From contig PYJD01000008.1 of NCBI GenBank assembly GCA_003635315.1, forward strand, positions 146,781-210,780: 64,000 nt of DNA. The letters run 5' to 3'. The notes under the pieces are model-generated. The model was not told the DNA's origin. It saw only the letters and a list, made by a program, of their open reading frames with translations, and made no database searches. The stretch is from Candidatus Poribacteria bacterium. Lineage in GTDB: Bacteria > Poribacteria > WGA-4E > WGA-3G. Shown piece after piece: positions 19,601 to 29,740 of the stretch (its first letter is position 1; each line of letters begins with the position of its first letter). Both the position numbers and the translations under genes were made by a program.

Positions 19601-20638
19601 TTACAAGATCTGATTGAGAAATTGAAAAGCTTTTACACCATAGAAACTATGTCCTGCCTCAAAGACTTCTATATCCAATTTGTCCTCTGCATTGAAAATT
19701 TTGAAGATTTCTTTTGCGCGTATATATGAGGAACGTGTAGCATCTATTGGGAAGATCGTGTCTTCAGTACCAGATTCAACAAACAGAGCTCTTGGTGCGA
19801 TTAATCCTGCAATATCGTACATCTCGGCATATTTTAGCACATTTGGAATATAATTGTCTATACAATGGCTAATGCTAAGTATACTATCCTTGAAAGTATT
19901 AAAATAGCCACTAACTACAGCAACCTTAACCCTTTGGTCAATTGCTGCGGTGTAGAATGATGTAGTACCCCCACCGGATATACCCATTATACCTAATCGG
20001 TCCATATCTACATCAGGTCGAGTTGATAAATAATCATAAGACCGAATTGCATCGTATACACGCCAACCCACCATAGTCTGTCCCAGTAAAAATGCTGCCC
20101 CAGAGCTTGGTTGACAGGACGAACTCCCACCACCCCTTTCACGTGCTACAGAATCTCTTCTATGTCCAAAACCAAATTGCTCAATAGCCAATACAGAATA
20201 TCCATTTGCAACACACTGAAGGGCGAAGTCGTTTTGGTAACCTCCATATTCATCCCGCATCGTTCCATCTTCATCAATTCCAACGATATCGTCCACACCA
20301 CGACCATGACCTGCTAAACATAAAATTGTTGGATTTTGCGTGTCAATTTTGTCTTTTGGTGCTAAAAAATAACCAAAAACCTTCATATTAGATCTACTAA
20401 AAAATATGACAGTCTCGCGAGTGTATTCTTGGAACTCATTGAATTCTATTATTTCTGATTGTAAGTCACACACAGAAGATCGGAACCCACCAATCAATTC
20501 AATAAGTTTTACCCGTAATTTGGCTTGCCATAATTCGGCTTCATATAAATTCGTAGAAGTGAATTCGAATTGTTGCGGCGTTTCATCATATAACTGATGT
20601 GAGAATTCAAGTGTATCAAGGAATTTATCAGTATTCAT
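19601..20638 (-). CDS. Alpha/beta hydrolase (acetyl-xylan-esterase/dienelactone hydrolase-like)
   Basis: LCLAGHGRG, GISGGGTTSFYTAAID nucleophile elbow, EAGHSFYG. Confidence 0.85.
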   Translation of the reverse strand: MNTDKFLDTLEFSHQLYDETPQQFEFTSTNLYEAELWQAKLRVKLIELIGGFRSSVCDLQSEIIEFNEFQEYTRETVIFFSRSNMKVFGYFLAPKDKIDTQNPTILCLAGHGRGVDDIVGIDEDGTMRDEYGGYQNDFALQCVANGYSVLAIEQFGFGHRRDSVARERGGGSSSCQPSSGAAFLLGQTMVGWRVYDAIRSYDYLSTRPDVDMDRLGIMGISGGGTTSFYTAAIDQRVKVAVVSGYFNTFKDSILSISHCIDNYIPNVLKYAEMYDIAGLIAPRALFVESGTEDTIFPIDATRSSYIRAKEIFKIFNAEDKLDIEVFEAGHSFYGVKAFQFLNQIL

Positions 20639-20662
20639 GTGTTCATGTAAGTATTCTTTTTG

Positions 20663-21922
20663 TTACTGATTCAATAAATTCAGAATCAAACCAGTAGCCA
20701 TTTTTGGATAAAAATATGTAGATTTCTGCGGCATAATTGATCCTGCCATAGCTACATCTAAAACTTGTTCAACTGGTGTAGGATTCATTAATATCGCCAC
20801 GCGTCCTGAGCTTTCATTGACATGGTTAATTGCATCTTCAGTATATGCAGTATAACTAATGTGTTCAGCGAGATTCTCGATTTTAAAAAGTCCATTAATA
20901 ATAGTATCCTGAACGATGGATACATCTAATCTCTCAGTATTGTCAGTTGGTATCAATAATTTATATTTCTTATCAGATGTATATAATCCAAAAACAGAAG
21001 ATTTACCTTTTAATTCCTCTAATTTCACCATTAGAGAAGATAAATTATCCATCTGATGAACATCGAAATCTTCATATATATATTTCATAGCATTCTCAAT
21101 CTGTACAGCACTAAGATTAGATAGTAATCGGTGAATTGCTAAGACTGCTAAACCAGATGATTCCATACGAACCAAATTCATCATCATGTAATCGTATCCA
21201 TTAAAATCTGTTCCCAATCCTTTCTGTTCCATCTCTTGCCGGAAGGTAAGGGCAGTTTCATAACGATGATGTCCATCAGCAATCAATAAAGGTTTTGTCT
21301 TAAACAAAGATTTTATTTTTTCATTGGATTGTAAATGTTTTAACGTCCATATTCTATGTGTACTCCCAAATACTTCAGGACAATCGACATCAGGCATATT
21401 CTCTTGTGTAAACAGATGCATAATTTCTTCAATCTCACCATCTGAATCTTGGTATAAAAGAAATATTGGACTTAGATTGGCATGACATGTCCGCATTAGA
21501 TTGAGTCTATCAATTTTTGGACCTGCATGTGTTTTTTCATGAGGAAAAATGACTCTATTTTCAAATGGTTCAAGTTTTACATTAGCAATTAATGCGCGTC
21601 GAGAGTAATCTCTTCCATCTGGAGCATGAAACGATTGATCATAGATGTAATATGTTGGTTCACTATCACGAACGAGGATACTGTCATCAATCCATTGATT
21701 CAATAATTGGGCTGCCCGGGTATATTGATTGTCCTTGTCGTTATCATTTTTATTGGGTTGGCTAAGTATTAGACGGATAATATTGGCGGGGTGTCGTTGT
21801 TCTAATTCTCTTTGTTCATCTGGTTTGATGACATCATAAGGTGGGGCGATAACATCTACTATATTTCCAACTTTCTTAGGATTATATCGTAGACCACGAA
21901 AGGGTATAACTGTCGTATCCAT
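20663..21922 (-). CDS. DUF1015 family protein
   Basis: PFRGLRYNPKKVGNIVDVIAPPYDVI, LIADGHHRYETAL. Confidence 0.85.
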   Translation of the reverse strand: MDTTVIPFRGLRYNPKKVGNIVDVIAPPYDVIKPDEQRELEQRHPANIIRLILSQPNKNDNDKDNQYTRAAQLLNQWIDDSILVRDSEPTYYIYDQSFHAPDGRDYSRRALIANVKLEPFENRVIFPHEKTHAGPKIDRLNLMRTCHANLSPIFLLYQDSDGEIEEIMHLFTQENMPDVDCPEVFGSTHRIWTLKHLQSNEKIKSLFKTKPLLIADGHHRYETALTFRQEMEQKGLGTDFNGYDYMMMNLVRMESSGLAVLAIHRLLSNLSAVQIENAMKYIYEDFDVHQMDNLSSLMVKLEELKGKSSVFGLYTSDKKYKLLIPTDNTERLDVSIVQDTIINGLFKIENLAEHISYTAYTEDAINHVNESSGRVAILMNPTPVEQVLDVAMAGSIMPQKSTYFYPKMATGLILNLLNQ

Positions 21923-21989
21923 ATAACTCCTGGTTTTTATAATCCAATGATTAAAATCAATATTTTCTCAATTGAATGGGTAGATGCTA

Positions 21990-22919
21990 TTAATCCCATA
22001 AACTTGTACTAAAGTATCGTTCACCGAGATCATTAAAAACTGTTACTATTGTACCATTTTGTATATCTTTTGCTACTTGATATACACCGTATAGGTATCC
22101 ACCGGATGATTGTCCTACGAACCATCCTTGTTGTGCGAGTTTTAGACACATATCAAGAGCATTTTCAATTTTTGTAGGAATCTTGATGTCAATTACAGAT
22201 TGGTCAAGTATTTCAGGAACAATATCATCAGGATGGTCAAGTGATTTTAAGCCCTCTATACCTGGAAAGAGTTCTGTTGCTATAGAAACCACTTGAATAT
22301 TAGAATTATATTCCTTAAGTCTTCGTCCGATACCAGTAATTGTACCACCTGTTCCAACACCTGCGACAAAGTGAGTAAGTTTTCCGTCAGTTTGTTCTAA
22401 GATTTCAACACCTGTCGTTTCATAATGAGCTAACCAGTTATTCTCATTCTCATATTGTGATTTAAAGAAGTATTTTTCAGGATTTTTTTCGTATCTACGA
22501 TCAACCTCACGTAATGCTTCATCATACCCAAGAATTGCATCAGTGTATACAATTTTTGCGCCGTGTGAGTGTATCCGTTTTTTTCTTTCTTCACTTGCAT
22601 TATCTGGAATTACCAGCTCAACTTGATAACCCAATGATGCCCCAATCATAGCATAAGCAATACCAGCATTGCCAGAACTGGAATCCAGTATAATTTTTTC
22701 TTTAGTTAGTTCCCCTGATGCGATTGCTTCAGTTAACATTCGTAAAACAGGTCTGTCTTTAATTGAACCTCCAGGATTATAGGTTTCAACTTTAGCGTAT
22801 ATATCAACATTTGGGAATTCGTTTTTGAATAGGTTAATTTTAACGAGGGGGGTTTTTCCGATTAATTGTAGTAATGGATAATCTGCAAGATTAACTGTTG
22901 AAACAGTTTGTTTGCTCAT
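21990..22919 (-). CDS. Cysteine synthase-like PLP-dependent enzyme
   Basis: AKVETYNPGGSIKDRPVLRML, DSSSGNAGIAYAMIGA, GVGTGGTITGIGRRLKE. Confidence 0.9.
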   Translation of the reverse strand: MSKQTVSTVNLADYPLLQLIGKTPLVKINLFKNEFPNVDIYAKVETYNPGGSIKDRPVLRMLTEAIASGELTKEKIILDSSSGNAGIAYAMIGASLGYQVELVIPDNASEERKKRIHSHGAKIVYTDAILGYDEALREVDRRYEKNPEKYFFKSQYENENNWLAHYETTGVEILEQTDGKLTHFVAGVGTGGTITGIGRRLKEYNSNIQVVSIATELFPGIEGLKSLDHPDDIVPEILDQSVIDIKIPTKIENALDMCLKLAQQGWFVGQSSGGYLYGVYQVAKDIQNGTIVTVFNDLGERYFSTSLWD

Positions 22920-22962
22920 GAAGTGATAAATACCCTACCTTTTCTGAAAACGAATTGGGGTT

Positions 22963-23571
22963 TTAATTGTCCATTCGTTCAAATAATATTCTTTTCAAAT
23001 AGTCTATTGCTGCTTGTCCTGTTAATTCTTCATTGAGTATTGGGTAAACTTCAAATTCTGCTATTCTAATCGTGGGTTTTAGTCCATGTAGAGTTGGCAA
23101 CCAATCCCTAAATGTATCAAAAAAGGCTCTTTGTGCAGCTCTTCCATTTACATACTGAAAATCAGTGGTTGTTCGTCGAAATCTTTCCGGTCCTTTTGCG
23201 AGTGCTTCAGAATAAAATTTCTGACAATACTCTATATATTTGTTGGTATTATATCCAACACTTATGTCTTGAGGATAATAATTGAATGACTCTTCTCTAT
23301 ATTTAGTAAAGTGTTGTAATTCGTCGAATTCAACAATGAACTTGTAGGGATCGGGGAAATATGCATCTGGTGTCAGTAGACCGTCTGCCTTTGCAGTAGT
23401 TCCTTCCCAGTTTCCATTAAAATGGTTATACAAATTGATTATTTTATCGTAGTGTTCTCCAAAATGTTCTTTTTTTGGTTTATTACATAACCAATTAAAC
23501 TGTGCTCTTTTTTCTGCTTTTGTTTCTAACGCCTGTTCAAGAAGAGCGATGATTCCAATTTCTAACCGCAT
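22963..23571 (-). CDS. Hypothetical protein, possible PD-(D/E)xK nuclease-like fold
   Basis: ADGLLTPDAYFPDPYKFIVEFDELQHFTKYRE. Confidence 0.4.
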   Translation of the reverse strand: MRLEIGIIALLEQALETKAEKRAQFNWLCNKPKKEHFGEHYDKIINLYNHFNGNWEGTTAKADGLLTPDAYFPDPYKFIVEFDELQHFTKYREESFNYYPQDISVGYNTNKYIEYCQKFYSEALAKGPERFRRTTTDFQYVNGRAAQRAFFDTFRDWLPTLHGLKPTIRIAEFEVYPILNEELTGQAAIDYLKRILFERMDN

Positions 23572-23591
23572 ATATGAAAGATAGAACTAAA

Positions 23592-24398
23592 TTACACAGG
23601 ATCTGATTCAATATCCTTCAATGAATTTTCTGGTAAAGGTTCAATCAAACTTGCTAAGTAATCTCTGTCCCGTTGCAGATCTTCCATTTTGTTATCGCCG
23701 GGAATGAATTCAACGTGTATAAATCCATCGTATCCTGCCGAATTGAGCGTTTCGATAATCCTGCTGTAATCTACGACACCTTCAGCGATTCTACACGGTT
23801 TTCCATTCTCATCGAAATTCTGTGCATGTATATTGACAACATGTTCAGCCAGTTTTTGAGCAGCATCGTGGGGTTCATCTGCATCAATGCGAGACAATGG
23901 TTGATAATAGGTCTTAAGAGCGGGATTGTTTGTTTTTTCAATTACATCTAATATACTCTCAACAGAATCAGTGAGATGGTTATTATGCATTTCTAACCCT
24001 AATTTAATCCCTCTAAAATCAGCCCATTGAGATAGACTGACTAAACGGAAGAGTATTAGCCGTTTATCAACGGGTGAGATAGATTTTGATGGACCACCAC
24101 CAGACCATATTCTTATCAGATCGGTTCCGAGATCTTGTGCTATAACAAATGCTTCTTCAAAATACTTTTGATGTAGGTCCATTAGGGGATCTACATAAGA
24201 ACCGTAAGCAGAAATTGTTATGCCTTTTTGTAGTGCTAAACTATGTATCTTTTTAACATAGGATTTTTCATATTCGACGGGTATATGGGGTGGTTTTCCC
24301 CATACCTCTAATCCATCGAAACCGTATTCGGCAGCAATATCAATTACTTCTTCCAAAGGCTTTTCTTGAAAGGCAATGGAGCATAGACCTAATTTCAT
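23592..24398 (-). CDS. Sugar phosphate isomerase/epimerase (TIM barrel); internal ATG start preferred
   Basis: MKLGLCSIAFQEKPLEEVIDIAAEYGFDGLEVWG; supplied ORF has a 41-aa upstream extension lacking family similarity. Confidence 0.8.
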   Translation of the reverse strand: MKLGLCSIAFQEKPLEEVIDIAAEYGFDGLEVWGKPPHIPVEYEKSYVKKIHSLALQKGITISAYGSYVDPLMDLHQKYFEEAFVIAQDLGTDLIRIWSGGGPSKSISPVDKRLILFRLVSLSQWADFRGIKLGLEMHNNHLTDSVESILDVIEKTNNPALKTYYQPLSRIDADEPHDAAQKLAEHVVNIHAQNFDENGKPCRIAEGVVDYSRIIETLNSAGYDGFIHVEFIPGDNKMEDLQRDRDYLASLIEPLPENSLKDIESDPV

Positions 24399-24786
24399 AG
24401 CAGTTACCCCACATATATACTTCAATATTAGATAGGATACCACAATTATTAGCATATTGCAAACAAAGTTGGTGATGAAGATGGGTAATTTTTCTAATTT
24501 TGTACATTGATAATTTAACACTTGTTTTATTCAAACGTCTGATATTTGCGTAAAATCAATGGTCTGGATATCTCAGATTCATTTGTATATTGTTAATGTA
24601 TTATGTGAATTTGTGAAGATGCATAATAGGTTTATGTTGGTTCTCATCTTATACTGTTCGGGGTTAGTCTGAATTGCGGATTACACGGATTACGAGGATA
24701 AGAGGGGTTGGTGTTGGGTGAGTGGTTTGGAAAGTGATGGTTTCTTGGGTGTCTAAATGCGATTTTGCGATTTTCGGACAATTACA

Positions 24787-25062
24787 CTAAGCAACCCCCT
24801 TCTCATTACTCAATTCTCTAAGGATTTTGACATATTGATTTTCTAAAGCAGCACCACTCTCTTTACGTAGACTCTCCCAATCCAAACCTGCAGGAATTTT
24901 AGATGATGTGTTTGTAGGTAGTTTTCCCTGTTCGTCCGCGAGTTTCAGAAAGAGCAGATACGTGAGTTGTTCCACGAAATCTCCGTAACTTACTCCATCA
25001 TCTCGAAGGGCATTACAGAAATTCCATAGTTTTTGAACAATTGTTGTGGAATCATTTGACAT
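24787..25062 (-). pseudogene. Type I restriction-modification HsdM N-terminal fragment
   Basis: IVQKLWNFCNALRDDGVSYGDFVEQLTYLLFLKLADEQ is HsdM_N-like; stop after 91 aa, methyltransferase domain absent. Confidence 0.8.
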
Positions 25063-25083
25063 GACTATTTCTCAAACATGAAA

Positions 25084-25479
25084 TCAGGTGTTTTCTGGTA
25101 GAACAACTAATTTGCTGACACTGGCAAGTTTTCTGGCTATACTTTGCCGCGCCCTATTATCTGCAGGAAAGGGTGTAATATTGGCATGTCTGGGAGGTGG
25201 TTCGTCAAGAATGACCTTAAGGTTACAAGCAGTTACATCCCTCACAAATAGTTCGGCACGTGCCTTTATCGGTATTCCGCCTCGTTGGACATGATCAAAT
25301 CCAATCTTCCATACTTCGCTGTCTGAAAGTTCTGTCGGTAATGATATTTGGAACACAGACAGATTTTCACTATTTTTAGGTGGAATAATTGCTCTATATC
25401 TTACCTCCCCCTTGACCTGAGAAAACTGATTGCTAAAACGAATAAAACGGGTGAGTTTTTCACCCGATGAGATATTCAT
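25084..25479 (-). CDS. Hypothetical protein (131 aa)
   Basis: Intact ORF adjacent to HsdM fragment. Confidence 0.5.
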   Translation of the reverse strand: MNISSGEKLTRFIRFSNQFSQVKGEVRYRAIIPPKNSENLSVFQISLPTELSDSEVWKIGFDHVQRGGIPIKARAELFVRDVTACNLKVILDEPPPRHANITPFPADNRARQSIARKLASVSKLVVLPENT

Positions 25480-25751
25480 ATAAAATCCTTATTTAAACGA
25501 CTTGTGCCAGTAAACCAATTATTTTTAAAGTTATCACATATATTAGGTTTACCATAGAAACATATCGTCGTTACCAAATCAACACCAAATGCGAGTTTGG
25601 CATTTGTCGGGACTAAAGAGGGTGTTATAGACGTTTTTCTATAAACATATCGTCGCTACGGTACTGAAAAAAGTTTAAAACAAAAAAAGATATCCAATTC
25701 TACCTGCTAATGTGAATTATTATCTAACAATTAGTCATTTAGCATAACTCG

Positions 25752-26168
25752 TTATTTAAGGATGTTTAATAATGTCGTAAGAAAACTCGATAACATTGGC
25801 GTATCCGATAATTCACAAATTCCCTCAACTTGACGGTTTTCTTCAAAGAACGCTCCGAATATAACGAGATTATCTCCATATATTCCTATGGTTGCGATTC
25901 CTTTCTTCGGCCTCCATTCCAAGCCAAGACTCCCATCCTCTGTCCACCCGAAATCTGGCATAGGTACATTGTTATCAAAAAGTATATCTAATAAGTAATA
26001 AGTATCATCATAAGCAGAATCAGGGACAGGGTCAATTTCGTTATCCAAGGCATAAGCTTCCTCAGCTTCTTGTCGGATTTCGTCTAATTCGCTTTGCATC
26101 TGTTTACGAAACAGCACTTTATTTGTGGGGGGTAGAAGGATATCGTGTTCCTTTTGTCCAGTTTCCAT
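25752..26168 (-). CDS. Hypothetical protein (138 aa)
   Basis: Intact ORF; PDFGWTEDGSLGLEWRPKKGIATIGIYGDNLVIFGAFFEENRQVEGICELSDT. Confidence 0.55.
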   Translation of the reverse strand: METGQKEHDILLPPTNKVLFRKQMQSELDEIRQEAEEAYALDNEIDPVPDSAYDDTYYLLDILFDNNVPMPDFGWTEDGSLGLEWRPKKGIATIGIYGDNLVIFGAFFEENRQVEGICELSDTPMLSSFLTTLLNILK

Positions 26169-26200
26169 ATTATGTCACCTACAAGTGTGCTTTAAGTTTG

Positions 26201-26441
26201 TTATTCATCCTCATCTCCCGACAATTCTGCTAAAAGTGCGTGTCTGATATAATCATCGTGATGTTCACTGATGTCAGTAACATCAGATTACAACGTTCCT
26301 ACTAATGCGATGAGCGGATCCGGGTGCTCTACAGAAGGTCCTTTAACGACATGTATCTTAGGACGAACAGTATTCTTGAGGTGTTTCTTTATTTCAGCAA
26401 TATCAATATCCAACGTTCCTGCAAGTGCAAGCAGCGGATCG
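26201..26441 (-). pseudogene. Degraded antitoxin-like gene with duplicated DPL(L/I)AL(A/V)GTL motif
   Basis: Minus frame reads DPLLALAGTLDIDIAEIKKHLKNTVRPKIHVVKGPSVEHPDPLIALVGTL*SDVTDISEHHDDYIRHALLAELSGDEDE*, in-frame TAA at 26288-26290; no upstream start in frame. Confidence 0.55.
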
Positions 26442-26678
26442 GTTTCCGTGTTTTTTCATCTCTATCTGTGCAGTCTGTAATTTTTGGGTTTCATGTAAAA
26501 TATTTCTTAAGAGAATAAAAAATACTTGTAGTGAATGGATTATATAGATATTTTACATTTATATATTACCATATTTCTACATGAAAAACAAAAAGAAGCT
26601 TCAATTTTGGCAAGTTGTTGAACGTTGTAGAGATCAGTAAATTTCCTGCCATCATCGGGAGTTGTGTAATTTTGATCC

Positions 26679-26897
26679 TCACACAACACCACCGATGAAG
26701 AGGAGATAGTCTGCTCTCTGATTAAATCTTAATGGATATTCGCGGATAGCAACACCAAGGGAAGCATCTGTATCATGTTCTGCATAATTCTGAATCTGCC
26801 AACCAGACGTTTCCAACATGCTATCTATGGTTTGACGTGCTTTGGCTTCAGGTGTCATTAGATTATATTTAATGGACGGGTATAGAGACCCGTCCAA
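26679..26897 (-). pseudogene. Type I restriction HsdR N-terminal fragment
   Basis: TPEAKARQTIDSMLETSGWQIQNYAEHDTDASLGVAIREYPLRFNQRADYLLFIGGVV; stop after the ADYLLF motif. Confidence 0.75.
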
Positions 26898-26912
26898 CGA
26901 TATTAGAATAAT

Positions 26913-27668
26913 CTATACATTACAGATATCATAAGCGTGTTGCATCGCATCAAACGCATCACCTTTAGGACTGAACTCATGTCCAACGTACAGATCATAT
27001 CCAGTTTCAACTATGGCACGCATGACTGCTGGATAATAGATTTCTTGTTCATTATCAAGATCACGTCGACCGGGATTACCGGCTGTATGATAATGTCCGA
27101 TGTATTCGCCAAAATCGGTAATATTGCGAATTAAATCACCTTCCATAATTTGCATATGGTAAATGTCATATAATAGTAAAGCTCGTGGTGAACCAACACC
27201 TTTACAAACTTCTACACCCCAATCCGTCTTATCACACTGATAATCTGGGTGGTTCACTTTACTATTCAATAGCTCAATATTGAGGTTAATACCTTTTTCT
27301 TCAGCTGCTTTGGTAACACGTGATAATCCAGCAATAGTGTTATCTCGACCCTCTTCGTCCGATCTCCCTTCACGGTTGCCTGAGAAACAGATTAGACCGG
27401 GTATATCATTTTCTGCTGCAATATCAATATTCTTTAGGAGTTCATCTTCAATACGATCATGGTTGTCAGGATCGTTTAGCCCTGATGGTAGGGATGAATG
27501 ACCTACGATTATACCGACACGCATACCATGGTCTTGGACAGCAGACCACAATTCCTGAGGTAACATTTCTACGGATTTATAGCCGATGTCAGCAGCTTTT
27601 TTAATTACATCTAACGGTTCTTTGTCTCGACGGAAACCACCAAAACAGATGGATTGATTAATTGGCAT
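26913..27668 (-). CDS. Hydroxypyruvate isomerase-like TIM-barrel isomerase
   Basis: NLNIELLNSKVNHPDYQCDKTDWGVEVCKGVGSPRALLLYDIYHMQIMEGDLI. Confidence 0.85.
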   Translation of the reverse strand: MPINQSICFGGFRRDKEPLDVIKKAADIGYKSVEMLPQELWSAVQDHGMRVGIIVGHSSLPSGLNDPDNHDRIEDELLKNIDIAAENDIPGLICFSGNREGRSDEEGRDNTIAGLSRVTKAAEEKGINLNIELLNSKVNHPDYQCDKTDWGVEVCKGVGSPRALLLYDIYHMQIMEGDLIRNITDFGEYIGHYHTAGNPGRRDLDNEQEIYYPAVMRAIVETGYDLYVGHEFSPKGDAFDAMQHAYDICNV

Positions 27669-27783
27669 AATGTTTTACTCTCTTTCTCATTAAAAATACA
27701 AAATAACCCCTTAATCGGATAGAACACTAATACTAATAGAATTAGATTCTTCCAAAGGGAGAAATTCTTTCTATAACTGTTTC

Positions 27784-28749
27784 TTATAAATCAACTGCTT
27801 TTCCAGTTTCAAAGGATGTACTGGCAGCGAGCATAATTCTAAGTGTCTGTAATGCATCACTATAGGGTGAAAGAATCTCTGAATCATCACCGGATTTAAC
27901 AGCATCAATAAACACTCGATCACGATCTTTTCCACCTTCACCGGATAAGGGTTCGGTTTCACCCTTTATGTTAACGTTATTGGGTCCACCGACAGTAACG
28001 ACCAAGCCCCGAGTAAAGACCTCCAAATGAACCCGTCCGAAACCTTCTAAAGCACATGCGGAAACGATGTTTGCTACGGCACCGTTTTCAAATTCGATAT
28101 TGACCATACTAATATCATCAACATCATAATTCTCGATATGTGTCATACTCCCGCTGTTTGCTACACCGTGGACAGTTTTTCCATCGCTTCCAACGAGAAA
28201 CCGTGCCAGATCGAAGATATGGGTAGTCTGTTCAACGTGTTGTCCACCTGATTCAGCGCGGACTCTCCACCAAGGAGTTCCCGGCATTCCACCCATCCAA
28301 TAACCGAGTGCACCGAGAATTTGTGGTTGTTCTTCGAGCATCTTTTTTGCATTCTGTGCATTACCACCATAACGCCAATGATATCCAACACTTGTAATCA
28401 CACCACTCTGTTCCACATGGTCATTAATAATGACCGCAGGTTCAAGTTCGGAATGGATTGGTTTTTCAATGAACATGGCAATACCTTGTTCACAAGCAAT
28501 CCGTTCTTGTTCTCCATGTGCGAATGGTGGCGTACAAATATAAACTGCATTTAAATCTTCTTTATCGTACATTTCACGGTAATCAGAGTATGCATTACCA
28601 CCATATTCTTCAGCTCGTGCTTTTGCCCTATCTTCGGATATATCACACATGGCACAGAATTCGACATCCTCAAAGTTGTCTTTCAGGTTACGCATATGTG
28701 CACCTGCCATACCACCTGTACCGATAAATCCGAGTTTAACTTTGTCCAT
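27784..28749 (-). CDS. Gfo/Idh/MocA family oxidoreductase
   Basis: KLGFIGTGGMAGAHMRNLK, AVYICTPPFAHGEQERIACEQGIAMFIEKPI. Confidence 0.9.
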   Translation of the reverse strand: MDKVKLGFIGTGGMAGAHMRNLKDNFEDVEFCAMCDISEDRAKARAEEYGGNAYSDYREMYDKEDLNAVYICTPPFAHGEQERIACEQGIAMFIEKPIHSELEPAVIINDHVEQSGVITSVGYHWRYGGNAQNAKKMLEEQPQILGALGYWMGGMPGTPWWRVRAESGGQHVEQTTHIFDLARFLVGSDGKTVHGVANSGSMTHIENYDVDDISMVNIEFENGAVANIVSACALEGFGRVHLEVFTRGLVVTVGGPNNVNIKGETEPLSGEGGKDRDRVFIDAVKSGDDSEILSPYSDALQTLRIMLAASTSFETGKAVDL

Positions 28750-28900
28750 ATTATCTCCTTAAGATTAGGTCGTAACTATATATACATAGGTTTTTAATAG
28801 TCTATCAAAAGACAACATTTATTGCAAGTCCTACGAAATTTTGATATAATTTAATGGATGAATAAACGGTTTCAGATAATGTGTTATGAGGAGAAAAATT

Positions 28901-29692
28901 ATGGGATTTAAATTTGGATATAGTACTTTACGATGGCAAGAACCGGATTTTGAGGAACTATTAAAACAGCTTAAAGATGCAGGATGGGATGGTTGGGAGA
29001 TGCGTCAATCATTGGAATGGGTGGGTTCACCGAAGGATATACGAAAAACCTGTGACAATGTTGATTTACCTATTGCGGCAGTTACCGCCCGCGGGTTGCC
29101 TATAGATAAGAATGAGAATCAGATGGAGTTAAATAAGCGACGAATTGACTTTGCCGCTGAGGTAGAAGCAGATTGCTTTATGTTTATGGGGGCTGGTAAA
29201 CCGAAAGATAGACCTGTTGATAACACAGACTTGGCTCAGCTTGCAGATGTATCAGAGGATTGGGCAGAATACGCATCTCAATACGGTTTAGATGTTTGCT
29301 ATCATATACATACGAATACGACCGTTGATTCTATTGAAGATTGGGCAAAGTATATGAGTCTTCTAAGAAAGTGTAAATTATGTATTGATGTATCCCATTC
29401 TGCATTATGGGGATATGATCCAATTGAATCTATACGTAGATACCAAGATGTCCTTGTTTATATGCATCTTCAAGATTATTCCGGTTATTCAGGAGGGAAT
29501 GGTGATTCATACGAAGTAGACTGGGTGGATGTTGGTGAAGGTGATGCAATGGATTTTCCAGGAATTATGAATGCCTTGGAAGAAATAGGATATGATCGTT
29601 GGATTACAGCATGTCCAGGAATGGTAGAAGATCGGAGTGATGAAGAACGTATGAGTGTAAATCGGGAATATCTACGTGAAATTGGATATTAA
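28901..29692 (+). CDS. Sugar phosphate isomerase/epimerase (TIM barrel)
   Basis: MGFKFGYSTLRWQEPDFEELLKQLKDAGWDGWEMRQ; GAGGAG upstream of ATG 28901. Confidence 0.85.
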   Translation: MGFKFGYSTLRWQEPDFEELLKQLKDAGWDGWEMRQSLEWVGSPKDIRKTCDNVDLPIAAVTARGLPIDKNENQMELNKRRIDFAAEVEADCFMFMGAGKPKDRPVDNTDLAQLADVSEDWAEYASQYGLDVCYHIHTNTTVDSIEDWAKYMSLLRKCKLCIDVSHSALWGYDPIESIRRYQDVLVYMHLQDYSGYSGGNGDSYEVDWVDVGEGDAMDFPGIMNALEEIGYDRWITACPGMVEDRSDEERMSVNREYLREIGY

Positions 29693-29740
29693 TTATCTTA
29701 TATAATTTGATCCACTTGTCAGGAAGTAAAGGAAATAAAT

